A DNA stretch of 22,738 nucleotides from DSFO01 sp041640715 (lineage in GTDB: Archaea > Thermoproteota > Thermoprotei > Gearchaeales > Gearchaeaceae), in NCBI GenBank assembly GCA_041640715.1, contig JBEPZU010000014.1:1-22738 (forward strand), given 5' to 3'. Below, one piece after another: positions 1 to 6,428 of this stretch. A model generated the notes under the pieces. The model did no database searches and was not told the DNA's origin. It saw only the letters and a list, made by a program, of their open reading frames with translations. Positions within the stretch are counted from its first letter, which is position 1, and every line of letters begins with the position of its first letter. Made by a program: the position numbers and the translations under genes.

Positions 1-2
1 AG

Positions 3-380
3 GATAGAGCCCATATAGAATATAGACATCCAGACCCTTCCTTCAATCCTTATTTATCTTTCAGCGTGATAATAAAAGCTGGTTTGGAAGGGATTAAAAA
101 GGGAATGGAATCTAAGCCCGTTAACACGAATCTCTATCATCTAAGCGATGAAGAAAGGGCAAAGATAGGAATAGATTCTTTGCCTACGAACTTAAAGGAA
201 GCAGTTGAAGATCTATTCAGAGATCCATTGATCAAAGAAGTCCTGGGCGAAGAAGCTTACAGTAGCTTCATCAAGCTTAAACTTAATGAATATGAGGAAT
301 ACATATCCAACGCAGGGGATTGGGATTCTACGAAGTATACTATAACTCAATGGGAGTATAAAAAGTATCTCAACGTATAA
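3..380 (+). CDS. glnA: Glutamine synthetase, C-terminal fragment (gene begins before the window)
   Basis: The reading frame is open from the left edge and reads through the conserved C-terminal part of type I glutamine synthetase, which makes glutamine from glutamate, ammonia and ATP in the cytoplasm. Visible landmarks are IEYRHPDPSFNPYLSF (the R-x-P-D-x-x-x-NPY-L-x-F block near the active site), the AGLEGI helix, NLYHLSDEER, then SLPTNLKEAVEDL and the terminal TQWEYKKYL. About 126 residues are present; the family is roughly 440-470, so only the last quarter lies here. A GTG at 66 could be mistaken for a start, but the conserved block continues upstream of it, so the gene is simply cut by the window edge. 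The next gene lies 336 bases away and is not obviously linked. Identity is a confident family call; which paralogue it is cannot be told from this part. Confidence 0.93.
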   Translation, partial: DRAHIEYRHPDPSFNPYLSFSVIIKAGLEGIKKGMESKPVNTNLYHLSDEERAKIGIDSLPTNLKEAVEDLFRDPLIKEVLGEEAYSSFIKLKLNEYEEYISNAGDWDSTKYTITQWEYKKYLNV

Positions 381-686
381 TAACAAATTCTTTTGGGCAA
401 TAAGAAAATATCCGTAGTACTGCAGAGGTCTAAAACAGTTTAACCTATCGTTCTAATTCCAGCTTATTGAATGCTCTTTAAATCAATATCAGAGCTTCTA
501 TCCCAAGCCGATGTCGTGGTGAAGAAATGCTCTCACTTATAGAGGAAGCTTGCTAGGTTCTTTAGAGAGGCACTAATAAGTTTCATAATCTCAATGTATA
601 GGTAATTCGCTGGGCATAATAATATAAGCCCGTATTCAAAGATCCCCTAACATTCAAGGATGTGAAAACTATGGATTTTGGAAAGG
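381..686. other. Gene-poor gap, possible decayed ORF
   Basis: No intact gene is seen between the glutamine synthetase stop and the nitroreductase promoter. One plus-strand frame reads 23 codons from an ATG at 471 to a TAG at 540-542, then 20 more codons to a TAA at 603-605. The second part (RKLARFFREALISF) has protein-like composition, so this could be a broken gene remnant, but I cannot name a family. No tRNA, C/D box motif or inverted repeat was seen. AT content is lower than in the other gaps, which also fits former coding sequence. Confidence 0.3.
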
Positions 687-687
687 A

Positions 688-699
688 TTAAATTTTTTT
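688..699 (+). promoter_or_regulatory. TATA-like box for nitroreductase gene
   Basis: The T-rich element TAAATTTTTTT, centred about 24 bases before the ATG at 717, matches the spacing of archaeal leaderless promoters seen elsewhere in the window. This spacing supports the ATG at 717 over the upstream in-frame TTG at 678, which would lie inside the promoter. Confidence 0.45.
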
Positions 700-716
700 A
701 TCGGGCTACATTCTCG

Positions 717-1238
717 ATGGAATTCGAAGAAGTCGTAAGGAAAAGAGCTATGATAAGGGAGTATCAAGATAGAGAAGTGGAAGACGAGAAGATAAACAAA
801 ATATTAAAGCTTGCTTGGAAAGCACCTAGCGCTGGCTTCACGCAACCCGTTGAGTTCATAGTAATTAAGGATAAGAAGGTCAAGGAGAAACTCTATGAAT
901 CTGCTTTATATCAAGATCAAGTCTTGAACGCTCCTGTGATAATAGTAGTGGTTTCTGATACTTCAAGGTCTGCAGCTAGATATGGCTCTAGGGGCGTGAA
1001 CTTCTATTCTATAATAGATGGTGCCTTTGCTTCGATGCTAATTCTATTAGCTTGCGTAAACGAAGGATTGGGGGCTTGTTTCGTAGGAGCTTTCGAAGAC
1101 GAGAAGGTTCAAAAGGTCCTAGGTCTGCCTAGGCATGTTAGGCCTATAGGGATAATAACCATAGGATATCCTGCTGAACCTGCTCCTAAATATAAAAGAA
1201 GGGATTTGGAGAAGATTGTTCATAGAGAAAAGTGGTAA
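717..1238 (+). CDS. Nitroreductase-family FMN oxidoreductase
   Basis: A 173-residue protein of the nitroreductase superfamily (PF00881): homodimeric, FMN-dependent, NAD(P)H-using reductases of the cytoplasm. Seen in order: an N-terminal RKRAMIREY block (residues 7-15, the basic FMN phosphate-binding motif R-x-R-x-x-R-x-Y/F), APSAGFTQPVEFIVI (about 38-52, the SxxNxQPxxFxVI block), a central helix with MLILLACVNEGLGACFVGAF, and the C-terminal IGIITIGYPAE strand. The length is near the compact end of the family. A TTG start at 678 would add 13 residues, but they do not resemble the family and overlap the TATA-like box, so ATG 717 is chosen. It stands alone, with a hairpin just after the stop. 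The substrate cannot be inferred; members act on nitroaromatics, quinones, flavins or in cofactor synthesis. Confidence 0.88.
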   Translation: MEFEEVVRKRAMIREYQDREVEDEKINKILKLAWKAPSAGFTQPVEFIVIKDKKVKEKLYESALYQDQVLNAPVIIVVVSDTSRSAARYGSRGVNFYSIIDGAFASMLILLACVNEGLGACFVGAFEDEKVQKVLGLPRHVRPIGIITIGYPAEPAPKYKRRDLEKIVHREKW

Positions 1239-1253
1239 TTAAGGAAATTTTTG

Positions 1254-1284
1254 CTGAAATCATTCTTAAAAAAATGAATTTCAG
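1254..1284 (+). terminator. Hairpin after nitroreductase gene
   Basis: CTGAAATCATT at 1254-1264 pairs with AATGAATTTCAG at 1273-1284, giving an 11-pair stem with one bulged A at 1277 and an 8-base A-rich loop. It begins 15 bases after the stop codon. Archaeal terminators usually rely on T-runs rather than stems, and no strong T-run follows, so this may equally stabilise the 3' end of the mRNA or be a structured RNA element. Confidence 0.4.
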
Positions 1285-1552
1285 TAGAAGTTAATCTAAA
1301 CATTTACCAAGGTTTGGAAAGTTATGGTTTAGGGAATGCATAATTTTGTTTATAATAAAAATCGATTAGTGGAAATCTTTGAGTTTCTTTTGTATCATTG
1401 GTTCGCTTTCTAGTAATTGTATTATTCTATTAGATAATCGCTAATTAAAAGTTAAGATACAATTTATAACTTGTTCTACATGTATAAATAATACTGCAAT
1501 AATACTCTTGTATTACGGTGTTATATTTAGTTTTCGAAATTAATTCATAAAA
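1285..1552. other. AT-rich gene-free region upstream of the pilin gene
   Basis: No coding sequence is supported here; the short minus-strand ORF over 1445-1663 runs into the pilin gene and is treated as a shadow. The stretch is AT-rich and unusually long for this compact region. A weak dyad ATTAG/CTAAT lies at about 1430-1445. Because it precedes the promoter of an abundant-type pilin, it may hold regulatory sites, but none can be defined by eye. Confidence 0.35.
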
Positions 1553-1560
1553 CTTAAATA
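1553..1560 (+). promoter_or_regulatory. TATA box of the pilin gene
   Basis: CTTAAATA is centred 24-25 bases before the GTG at 1581, the standard distance for an archaeal leaderless transcript. It is preceded by an A-rich stretch that could act as the BRE. This spacing is a main reason for choosing GTG 1581 as the start. Confidence 0.55.
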
Positions 1561-1580
1561 GTATTATAATATATTTACAT

Positions 1581-2144
1581 GTGGTAAAACGAAATAAAAG
1601 GTCGATACTGAAATCTAGGAGAGGAGATATTTCAACTCCTTTGATAACAGTTCTAATAATCATAGCCAGCGTAGCAATAGCGGCAATACTTATAGCATGG
1701 ATGTACGGGGTTGGTCTAGCTGCTAGCAGTCAATCACAACTTGTTGTAATAGGCACGCCTCTTCTTAAACCTGAAAGCGCCGCAGCAAACGCATTTATGA
1801 ATCTTATAATCACGGTCAGAGTAGCAGGAAATGTGCCTATTGTGCTTAAGAACGCCACTATAACAGTAGGGACGACCACTTTTTACATGAGAGTAGGCAC
1901 TGGTTTCCCGGTATATATCGATAGTACCGCAATTACCACTGCTGATGGTTTGCAGGCTAATCCTCTTCAGCCTGGAGCACTCTACACGATAAAAATTACT
2001 AGATTTAGTGTTTTACTCCTCAATCAACCGAATCCGAATCCCTTAGATAAACCGGACGTCCTCAATTACGCTGCTGTATTTGGTACTCTAGAAACCAGTG
2101 CAGGTTCAGTGAATTTTGCTGCACAGGTAGTGTTATCTCCCTAA
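1581..2144 (+). CDS. Type IV pilin (class III signal peptide), probable major subunit
   Basis: A 187-residue prepilin. The leader is basic (MVKRNKRSILKSRRG) and ends in R-R-G, fitting cleavage by the archaeal prepilin peptidase PibD after Gly15, which leaves a mature chain starting DISTPLITVL. A hydrophobic helix follows (about 19-42), ending in the AWMYG motif typical of archaeal pilin N-terminal domains (PF07790-like). The rest is a Ser/Thr/Ala-rich beta domain without cysteines. The membrane helix would first anchor the subunit and later form the filament core. The gene has its own TATA box and is followed at once by T-runs, an arrangement expected for a subunit made in excess over the assembly machinery encoded downstream. 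GTG start. It could be a minor subunit, but position and the isolated transcription unit favour the main one. Confidence 0.82.
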   Translation: MVKRNKRSILKSRRGDISTPLITVLIIIASVAIAAILIAWMYGVGLAASSQSQLVVIGTPLLKPESAAANAFMNLIITVRVAGNVPIVLKNATITVGTTTFYMRVGTGFPVYIDSTAITTADGLQANPLQPGALYTIKITRFSVLLLNQPNPNPLDKPDVLNYAAVFGTLETSAGSVNFAAQVVLSP

Positions 2145-2146
2145 AC

Positions 2147-2174
2147 TTTTTTTTAAAAAAATTATTATTTTTTT
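2147..2174 (+). terminator. T-run terminator after pilin, overlapping the next promoter
   Basis: Eight Ts at 2147-2154, A-tract, then seven Ts at 2168-2174 lie directly after the pilin stop and abut the next ATG at 2175. T-runs on the coding strand are the usual archaeal stop signal. The TTTTAAAA step within this stretch is also about 20-25 bases before ATG 2175 and could serve as the TATA box of the following gene. Confidence 0.55.
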
Positions 2175-3761
2175 ATGAGCAAATTTTCACATTTAGTCAT
2201 AACTATAATTTTCTTCATCTTCATCACTTTTATCCCTTTAGATTTCGTTCAAGCAAATAACTTCAATCCAATTAGGATATCTGTCATAAGCGTATCGTGT
2301 TCTATTAAATACGTAGATGTAGATCATTCAGGTTCTCTAACCATTAAAGAAGCCAGCGTTAATGAAGCTTCGATATTTATTGAAGGTAATGAATGCAGCA
2401 ATGGAGAAACCATATATTTAGTCGTGGATTTCGATGATGCCTATCGCTTAACTGCTTCTTTTGATCCTTCTTATTTTAGCTTTCTCATGTGGCCTCACAT
2501 CACTAAAGATGAAGATACCCATGTTAAAAGGTATATGAAGGAAAATTACCTAGTAGTTTACGATAGAAGGTCTCAGAATACTTTGGTGGAATTCAAGGAT
2601 ATCTCAATACCTTATAGATATTCCATTTCTTTATTGTTGATCAAAAATAACATAACGCCAAGGGATGGAAGTGTTATAGAGACAGGTTCCTTAGCCTTCA
2701 GATATTCCATACATAATAGTGTCAACAACGAAACCAATTCTAGGTTCTATCCTTACGAGAGCGTTAAAATCTACACAGAGGCAGTAATAAGCATGCCTGT
2801 AGCTAGAAACGCTGATCTCATTTACGTAGAATGGCTTTCAGGCTTAGATCTCCTTAAATATGAAAGGAATGTTTATTCGATAGCCAACTTAACTGCCATC
2901 GAAACATATGAAAACTTGGGCAGATCTATCACAATAAGCCATGTATATCCTGAAGACCGATACTTGATAGGTTTTTCTTCTAGGGAAGGTATAACTTATG
3001 CATTCAGCTATTCTTATGCTGTATGGCGAGTAGGAGGATTCAGCAGTTTCACGGATAAGATAACCGTAAAGGCTTTGTTGATATCTAATATCCTTCCTAA
3101 ACCTGTAAAGATGGTCGATCTAGAAAACAATTATAACTTCACCTTTAGTCTTCGCTGGGAACATGATAATGAACCTGTAATCAACAAGACTGGGCTATTC
3201 TCTCTTTATATAAAGGAGCTAGGAATTACCCAAGGCGAGAACAACGCAGCTGGCTTCTTGAAAAATATCATGGTAAGTAAGAACTTCTTCAAAAGCTTGA
3301 ATGGTACATTGACCTTCATGGTTCAGTTGAAGAATGGAGGTATAATTCAAGGAAGCTACAATCTAATAGACTGGCACAGGTTAGCTTCAATCGTCCTTTA
3401 CAACGACTTCAACATGCTTAGAATAAAGGTGATAAAGATCGAAGACGGTTCTCCAGTAACAAATGTTAAGATCGATCTTTTAATCGACGGTCAAGTTGTT
3501 CAAAGTTCTTTTACTGATGACCAAGGTATAGCAGTTTTCTCATTACCAGCTTCCTATAATTCAATATCGATAGTGGTAAGAGAAGTCCTTTCTAATACGC
3601 TACTTCTCAGCTCTGAATATTCCAACCTCTTGATATATTCAAAGACTTCTAGGATAAATCCCAGCTTAACCATGTCTATGGATTATGCTTCAATGCTAAT
3701 CTTTTCATTCTGCTTTTTGGGATTATTGGTCTTCTTAAAGAGAAGATGGGCCTCTCGATAG
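2175..3761 (+). CDS. Large secreted surface protein with EF-hand-like loop and C-terminal membrane anchor
   Basis: 528 residues, family not recognised. A signal peptide spans about 1-27, with a V-Q-A cleavage site. The long ectodomain is probably beta-rich and carries several N-x-S/T sequons, for example NLT, NFT, NKT and NGT. A single membrane helix (about 507-522) is followed by a basic KRR tail, so the protein faces outward and is anchored at its C-terminus. Residues 48-59 (DVDHSGSLTIKE) match the 12-residue EF-hand calcium loop, with D, D, S and a final E at positions 1, 3, 5 and 12. Residues about 415-470, with an SPVTNVKIDLLIDG strand and a DDQGIAVFSLP turn, look like a carboxypeptidase-regulatory/Ig-like fold. 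Two cysteines (42 and 74) could form a disulfide. The next gene overlaps its end by 16 bases, tying it to the pilus locus. Possible roles are adhesin, pilus base or tip factor, or cell-envelope anchor; these are inferences from context. Confidence 0.75.
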   Translation: MSKFSHLVITIIFFIFITFIPLDFVQANNFNPIRISVISVSCSIKYVDVDHSGSLTIKEASVNEASIFIEGNECSNGETIYLVVDFDDAYRLTASFDPSYFSFLMWPHITKDEDTHVKRYMKENYLVVYDRRSQNTLVEFKDISIPYRYSISLLLIKNNITPRDGSVIETGSLAFRYSIHNSVNNETNSRFYPYESVKIYTEAVISMPVARNADLIYVEWLSGLDLLKYERNVYSIANLTAIETYENLGRSITISHVYPEDRYLIGFSSREGITYAFSYSYAVWRVGGFSSFTDKITVKALLISNILPKPVKMVDLENNYNFTFSLRWEHDNEPVINKTGLFSLYIKELGITQGENNAAGFLKNIMVSKNFFKSLNGTLTFMVQLKNGGIIQGSYNLIDWHRLASIVLYNDFNMLRIKVIKIEDGSPVTNVKIDLLIDGQVVQSSFTDDQGIAVFSLPASYNSISIVVREVLSNTLLLSSEYSNLLIYSKTSRINPSLTMSMDYASMLIFSFCFLGLLVFLKRRWASR

Positions 3762-4426
3762 TCTTGGTTAAAGTGATGACGATAATAGCGGTGATAAGTA
3801 TATCTTCTTTCATAGCTGTATCTTATTTGGCCTATCAAAGAGAACTCCAGCAATTGAATTTAATAGAATCTGATATCTTAAATTCCATGAAAATTTTTAA
3901 AAGTATATTAGTTCAAGCGTATTTCGAGAAGGCTGAATACAACTTGCAAGTTATAAATCTAGGTATGGCTGGATTGCGCGTAGAAGTGAATCCTGTTCAA
4001 TTCACGATATCGATGCCCAATGATTCTCTTTCATGGATGTTGAATCAAACTTCTCTTTGCTTCTCTAGCACATGTGATCACAATCCTGCAGCATCAGTAG
4101 GCAGTGGTGATTTCATAATCGAGAGGGGCTATTCACTAATTTCCACAGTCAATTTATTTTTTAACGTAACGGATTCAGGAGTCAAAAGGTATGTCTTCTT
4201 CATAACTCACGTAACGGCGGATCCTTTGATCTTAGCTGGGAAAGTCAAGATCAAAGTCATGATAAGCAAGCTTCACGACCTCGTGGCTACTAGGTTCTTT
4301 TCAGGATCCACCACGATAAATTTCATGCTCAATAACGTCGTTTTTCATAGTCAATCAATAGAACCTAATTCATATGTGATGTTTTACATAGTTAATGCGC
4401 GTTTGTCGATATGGATAGAGCCATAA
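3746..4426 (+). CDS. Pilin-like membrane protein (candidate minor pilin)
   Basis: 226 residues, no named family recognised. One N-terminal hydrophobic helix (about 4-28) is followed by a charged amphipathic segment with RELQQLNLIESDILNSMKIF, then a beta-rich exported domain. This is the layout of type IV pilins and pseudopilins, although the leader is very short and lacks a clear K/R-G cleavage motif, so processing by PibD is uncertain. Cysteines at about 105 and 110 (CFSSTC) could close a small disulfide loop outside the cell. The start lies 16 bases inside the upstream gene, preceded by an AGAGAAG purine stretch, suggesting translational coupling. The gene after it also overlaps by 16 bases. 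Role inferred from context: accessory subunit or platform partner. Confidence 0.65.
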   Translation: MGLSIVLVKVMTIIAVISISSFIAVSYLAYQRELQQLNLIESDILNSMKIFKSILVQAYFEKAEYNLQVINLGMAGLRVEVNPVQFTISMPNDSLSWMLNQTSLCFSSTCDHNPAASVGSGDFIIERGYSLISTVNLFFNVTDSGVKRYVFFITHVTADPLILAGKVKIKVMISKLHDLVATRFFSGSTTINFMLNNVVFHSQSIEPNSYVMFYIVNARLSIWIEP

Positions 4427-4794
4427 TCGAAGTTTGGAATACTTTTGCCCTTTTCATGATAGCTGTAATAGCTACGATGCTTTTCTCTTACTTATATTTC
4501 TCAACAGTTTATAGCATAGATTCTTTTGAAGCTAAATATGTATATAACAGAGTTAAGAACATAATTCAAGAAATATATAATAACGTACAAGAATTCGGTT
4601 ATAGCAAAAATTACACGCTTATTTCAAGCATACCTGTGTATCTAAAAGGAAATGGGGATATTTTGATCATTAAAGTAGGGAATTCTCCTCCTATGAGCAT
4701 GGAGATGCCCGGTAATCTATTGATATCAGGAGAAGTGTATTCCAAAGTCTTGGTCTTCTATTATTCTTATAATACTATATATTTATCTTCCTAA
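4411..4794 (+). CDS. Small pilin-like membrane protein
   Basis: 127 residues, not recognised. Short polar start (MDRAIIEVW), hydrophobic helix at about 10-32, then a helical segment (YNRVKNIIQEIYNNVQEF) and a small beta domain with one NYT sequon. The Glu at position 7, just before the helix, recalls the Glu5 of mature pilins, but no basic leader is present. It overlaps the previous gene by 16 bases and ends before an AT-rich gap with the ATPase promoter, so it is probably the last gene of the 2175-4794 unit. Probable minor pilin or pseudopilin by layout and context only. Confidence 0.62.
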   Translation: MDRAIIEVWNTFALFMIAVIATMLFSYLYFSTVYSIDSFEAKYVYNRVKNIIQEIYNNVQEFGYSKNYTLISSIPVYLKGNGDILIIKVGNSPPMSMEMPGNLLISGEVYSKVLVFYYSYNTIYLSS

Positions 4795-4839
4795 ATTAAA
4801 AGTTTACTGCTTTAATATTTTAAATTTTATTTAAAAAAA

Positions 4840-4847
4840 CTTTTAAG
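4840..4847 (+). promoter_or_regulatory. TATA box of the pilus machinery operon
   Basis: CTTTTAAG, preceded by an A-tract that fits a BRE, is centred about 25 bases before the GTG at 4869. The 74-base gap also contains AT-rich runs just after the previous stop that may end transcription from upstream. This suggests the ATPase and following genes can be expressed apart from the pilin. Confidence 0.5.
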
Positions 4848-4868
4848 GAAAAAAAGCATAATTTTTAT

Positions 4869-6428
4869 GTGATAAGAAATAGGAAAAATAGTTTAATCAC
4901 TCCTGAACTATTCAAATTAACTCACGCTAATCTAGCAGACTTATTAATAATAGATCATTATCCTGTAGGTTATTCAACGGTTTTCATAACGAGCGATGGC
5001 AGATATTTAATAGATGATCCTAAGATTACCGAACAAGAGCTTAACTTGATGTTAAATGTTCTTGAAAAATTGATTTTCAAGGAACCTTTGATATATTTGA
5101 ATGAAGAAAACATAGAAGAGAAATTCATAAAATATGGCATTAAGGATAGAAAGCTCATGTATCTTCTGAAAAGGGAGATATTCGGTTTTGGAGCTTTGGA
5201 ACCTATAATAAAGGATCCTAAAATAGAAGATATTCAAATTCCTGCACCTCACGTTCCAGCTAGAGTGATTCATTCAGATTATGATAGATTAATAACTAAC
5301 TTGAGCTTCAGCGAGAAAGAAATGGATGTCTACGTAGAAAGACTTGCTTATAAAAGTGAGAAGAGCATCAGTACCTATAGACCTTTATTATCAGCCAGGG
5401 GTTCTGAGACTACTAGGATAACTGTAACATACAAAAGAGAAATAGGCCATAAAGGGAGTAGCATAACGATAAGGAAATTCCCAGAGAATCCTTGGAGCAT
5501 AACTAGGCTATTAGTTAATAACACAATAGATCCTTGGATAGCCGCTTTGGCTATGATGCTAATAGAGAATAGGAAAGCCATAATGGTACTAGGCTTAATG
5601 GGCTCTGGTAAAACTAGCTTGATAAACGCTCTAGCTAATTTAATCCATGAAAGAGCTACGATAATAACAGTAGAAGACACGCCTGAGCTAAGGCTTGCTC
5701 ATCCATACTGGATCCCTTTAGTAACGAGAGAAAGCTTGACCATAGATGAAAAAGGCAGCATAGACATGTTCACGCTTGTAAAGCATGCTCTAAGAATGAG
5801 CGGGGATTATTTAATAGTAGGAGAAGTTAGAGGAGAAGAAGGAAGGATTTGGGCCCAAGCTATAATGACAGGACATGGAGGGATAACTTCCTTCCACGCT
5901 GAGAATCATATAACTGCAATTTCAAGGCTTGTTGTAGAACCTATAAACGTCGATCCGAGCACGTTAGCTGCTCTTCATTCATTAGTTCAGCTGAGGAAAT
6001 TCCCTCTAGAAAAGGATGGTAAAAGGATATTTGTTAGAAGGTTGGCTGTTCTTTACGATTTTGAAATTAGCTTAGGAGGGAAAAAGGCGAGATTTTATAG
6101 AGTAGCTAGATACATTCCTCCAGCAGATGACTATACTAAAATAGGAAATGAAGATTTGCTGAAACTTCCTTCCGTCAAACTCATAATAGAAGAAAGAAGC
6201 ATCGATGAAAAGAAATTCTTAAAAGATTTTGATTTAAGGCTTAGGTTTTTCACGAAGCTCAAGCAAAAGAGTAGGGAGGACATAACACTCCTTGATTACA
6301 GGATAGTCACTCAATTGATATGGAAATTTTACTCGAATCCTGCACAATTCGATTTAGATGAAGTTAAGGTTGAAGAAGGATTGACTGAACCGATTCGTGA
6401 AGAAACTTATGAATTAGAATTAAAATGA
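4869..6428 (+). CDS. Type II/IV secretion-family ATPase (GspE/TadA/VirB11 type) for pilus assembly
   Basis: 519 residues; hexameric cytoplasmic ATPase that powers type IV pilus or pseudopilus assembly. All nucleotide-site motifs are intact: Walker A GLMGSGKT (242-249), Asp box VEDTPELR (268-275), Walker B-type DYLIVGEVRGEE (313-324) and His box TGHGGITSFHAEN (334-346). The N-terminal 200 residues form the usual regulatory domain with FGFGALEPIIKDPKIEDIQI (105-124). A C-terminal extension of about 100 residues, rich in charged residues, follows the catalytic core. GTG start, chosen by the TATA box 25 bases upstream. The stop overlaps the platform gene by four bases (ATGA), the classical ATPase-platform pair. 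Relatives include the archaeal UpsE, AapE, BasE and FlaI; I cannot tell which by eye. The absence of FlaH and FlaX-type neighbours argues against an archaellum. Confidence 0.93.
   Translation: MIRNRKNSLITPELFKLTHANLADLLIIDHYPVGYSTVFITSDGRYLIDDPKITEQELNLMLNVLEKLIFKEPLIYLNEENIEEKFIKYGIKDRKLMYLLKREIFGFGALEPIIKDPKIEDIQIPAPHVPARVIHSDYDRLITNLSFSEKEMDVYVERLAYKSEKSISTYRPLLSARGSETTRITVTYKREIGHKGSSITIRKFPENPWSITRLLVNNTIDPWIAALAMMLIENRKAIMVLGLMGSGKTSLINALANLIHERATIITVEDTPELRLAHPYWIPLVTRESLTIDEKGSIDMFTLVKHALRMSGDYLIVGEVRGEEGRIWAQAIMTGHGGITSFHAENHITAISRLVVEPINVDPSTLAALHSLVQLRKFPLEKDGKRIFVRRLAVLYDFEISLGGKKARFYRVARYIPPADDYTKIGNEDLLKLPSVKLIIEERSIDEKKFLKDFDLRLRFFTKLKQKSREDITLLDYRIVTQLIWKFYSNPAQFDLDEVKVEEGLTEPIREETYELELK

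Noticed and set aside
678..716. TTG start at 678 for the nitroreductase
   Set aside because: The added residues do not match the family, and the TATA-like box at 688-699 would lie inside the coding region.
1445..1663. Minus-strand 72-residue ORF over the pilin promoter
   Set aside because: It overlaps the pilin start and promoter, is of low complexity, and has no start signals.
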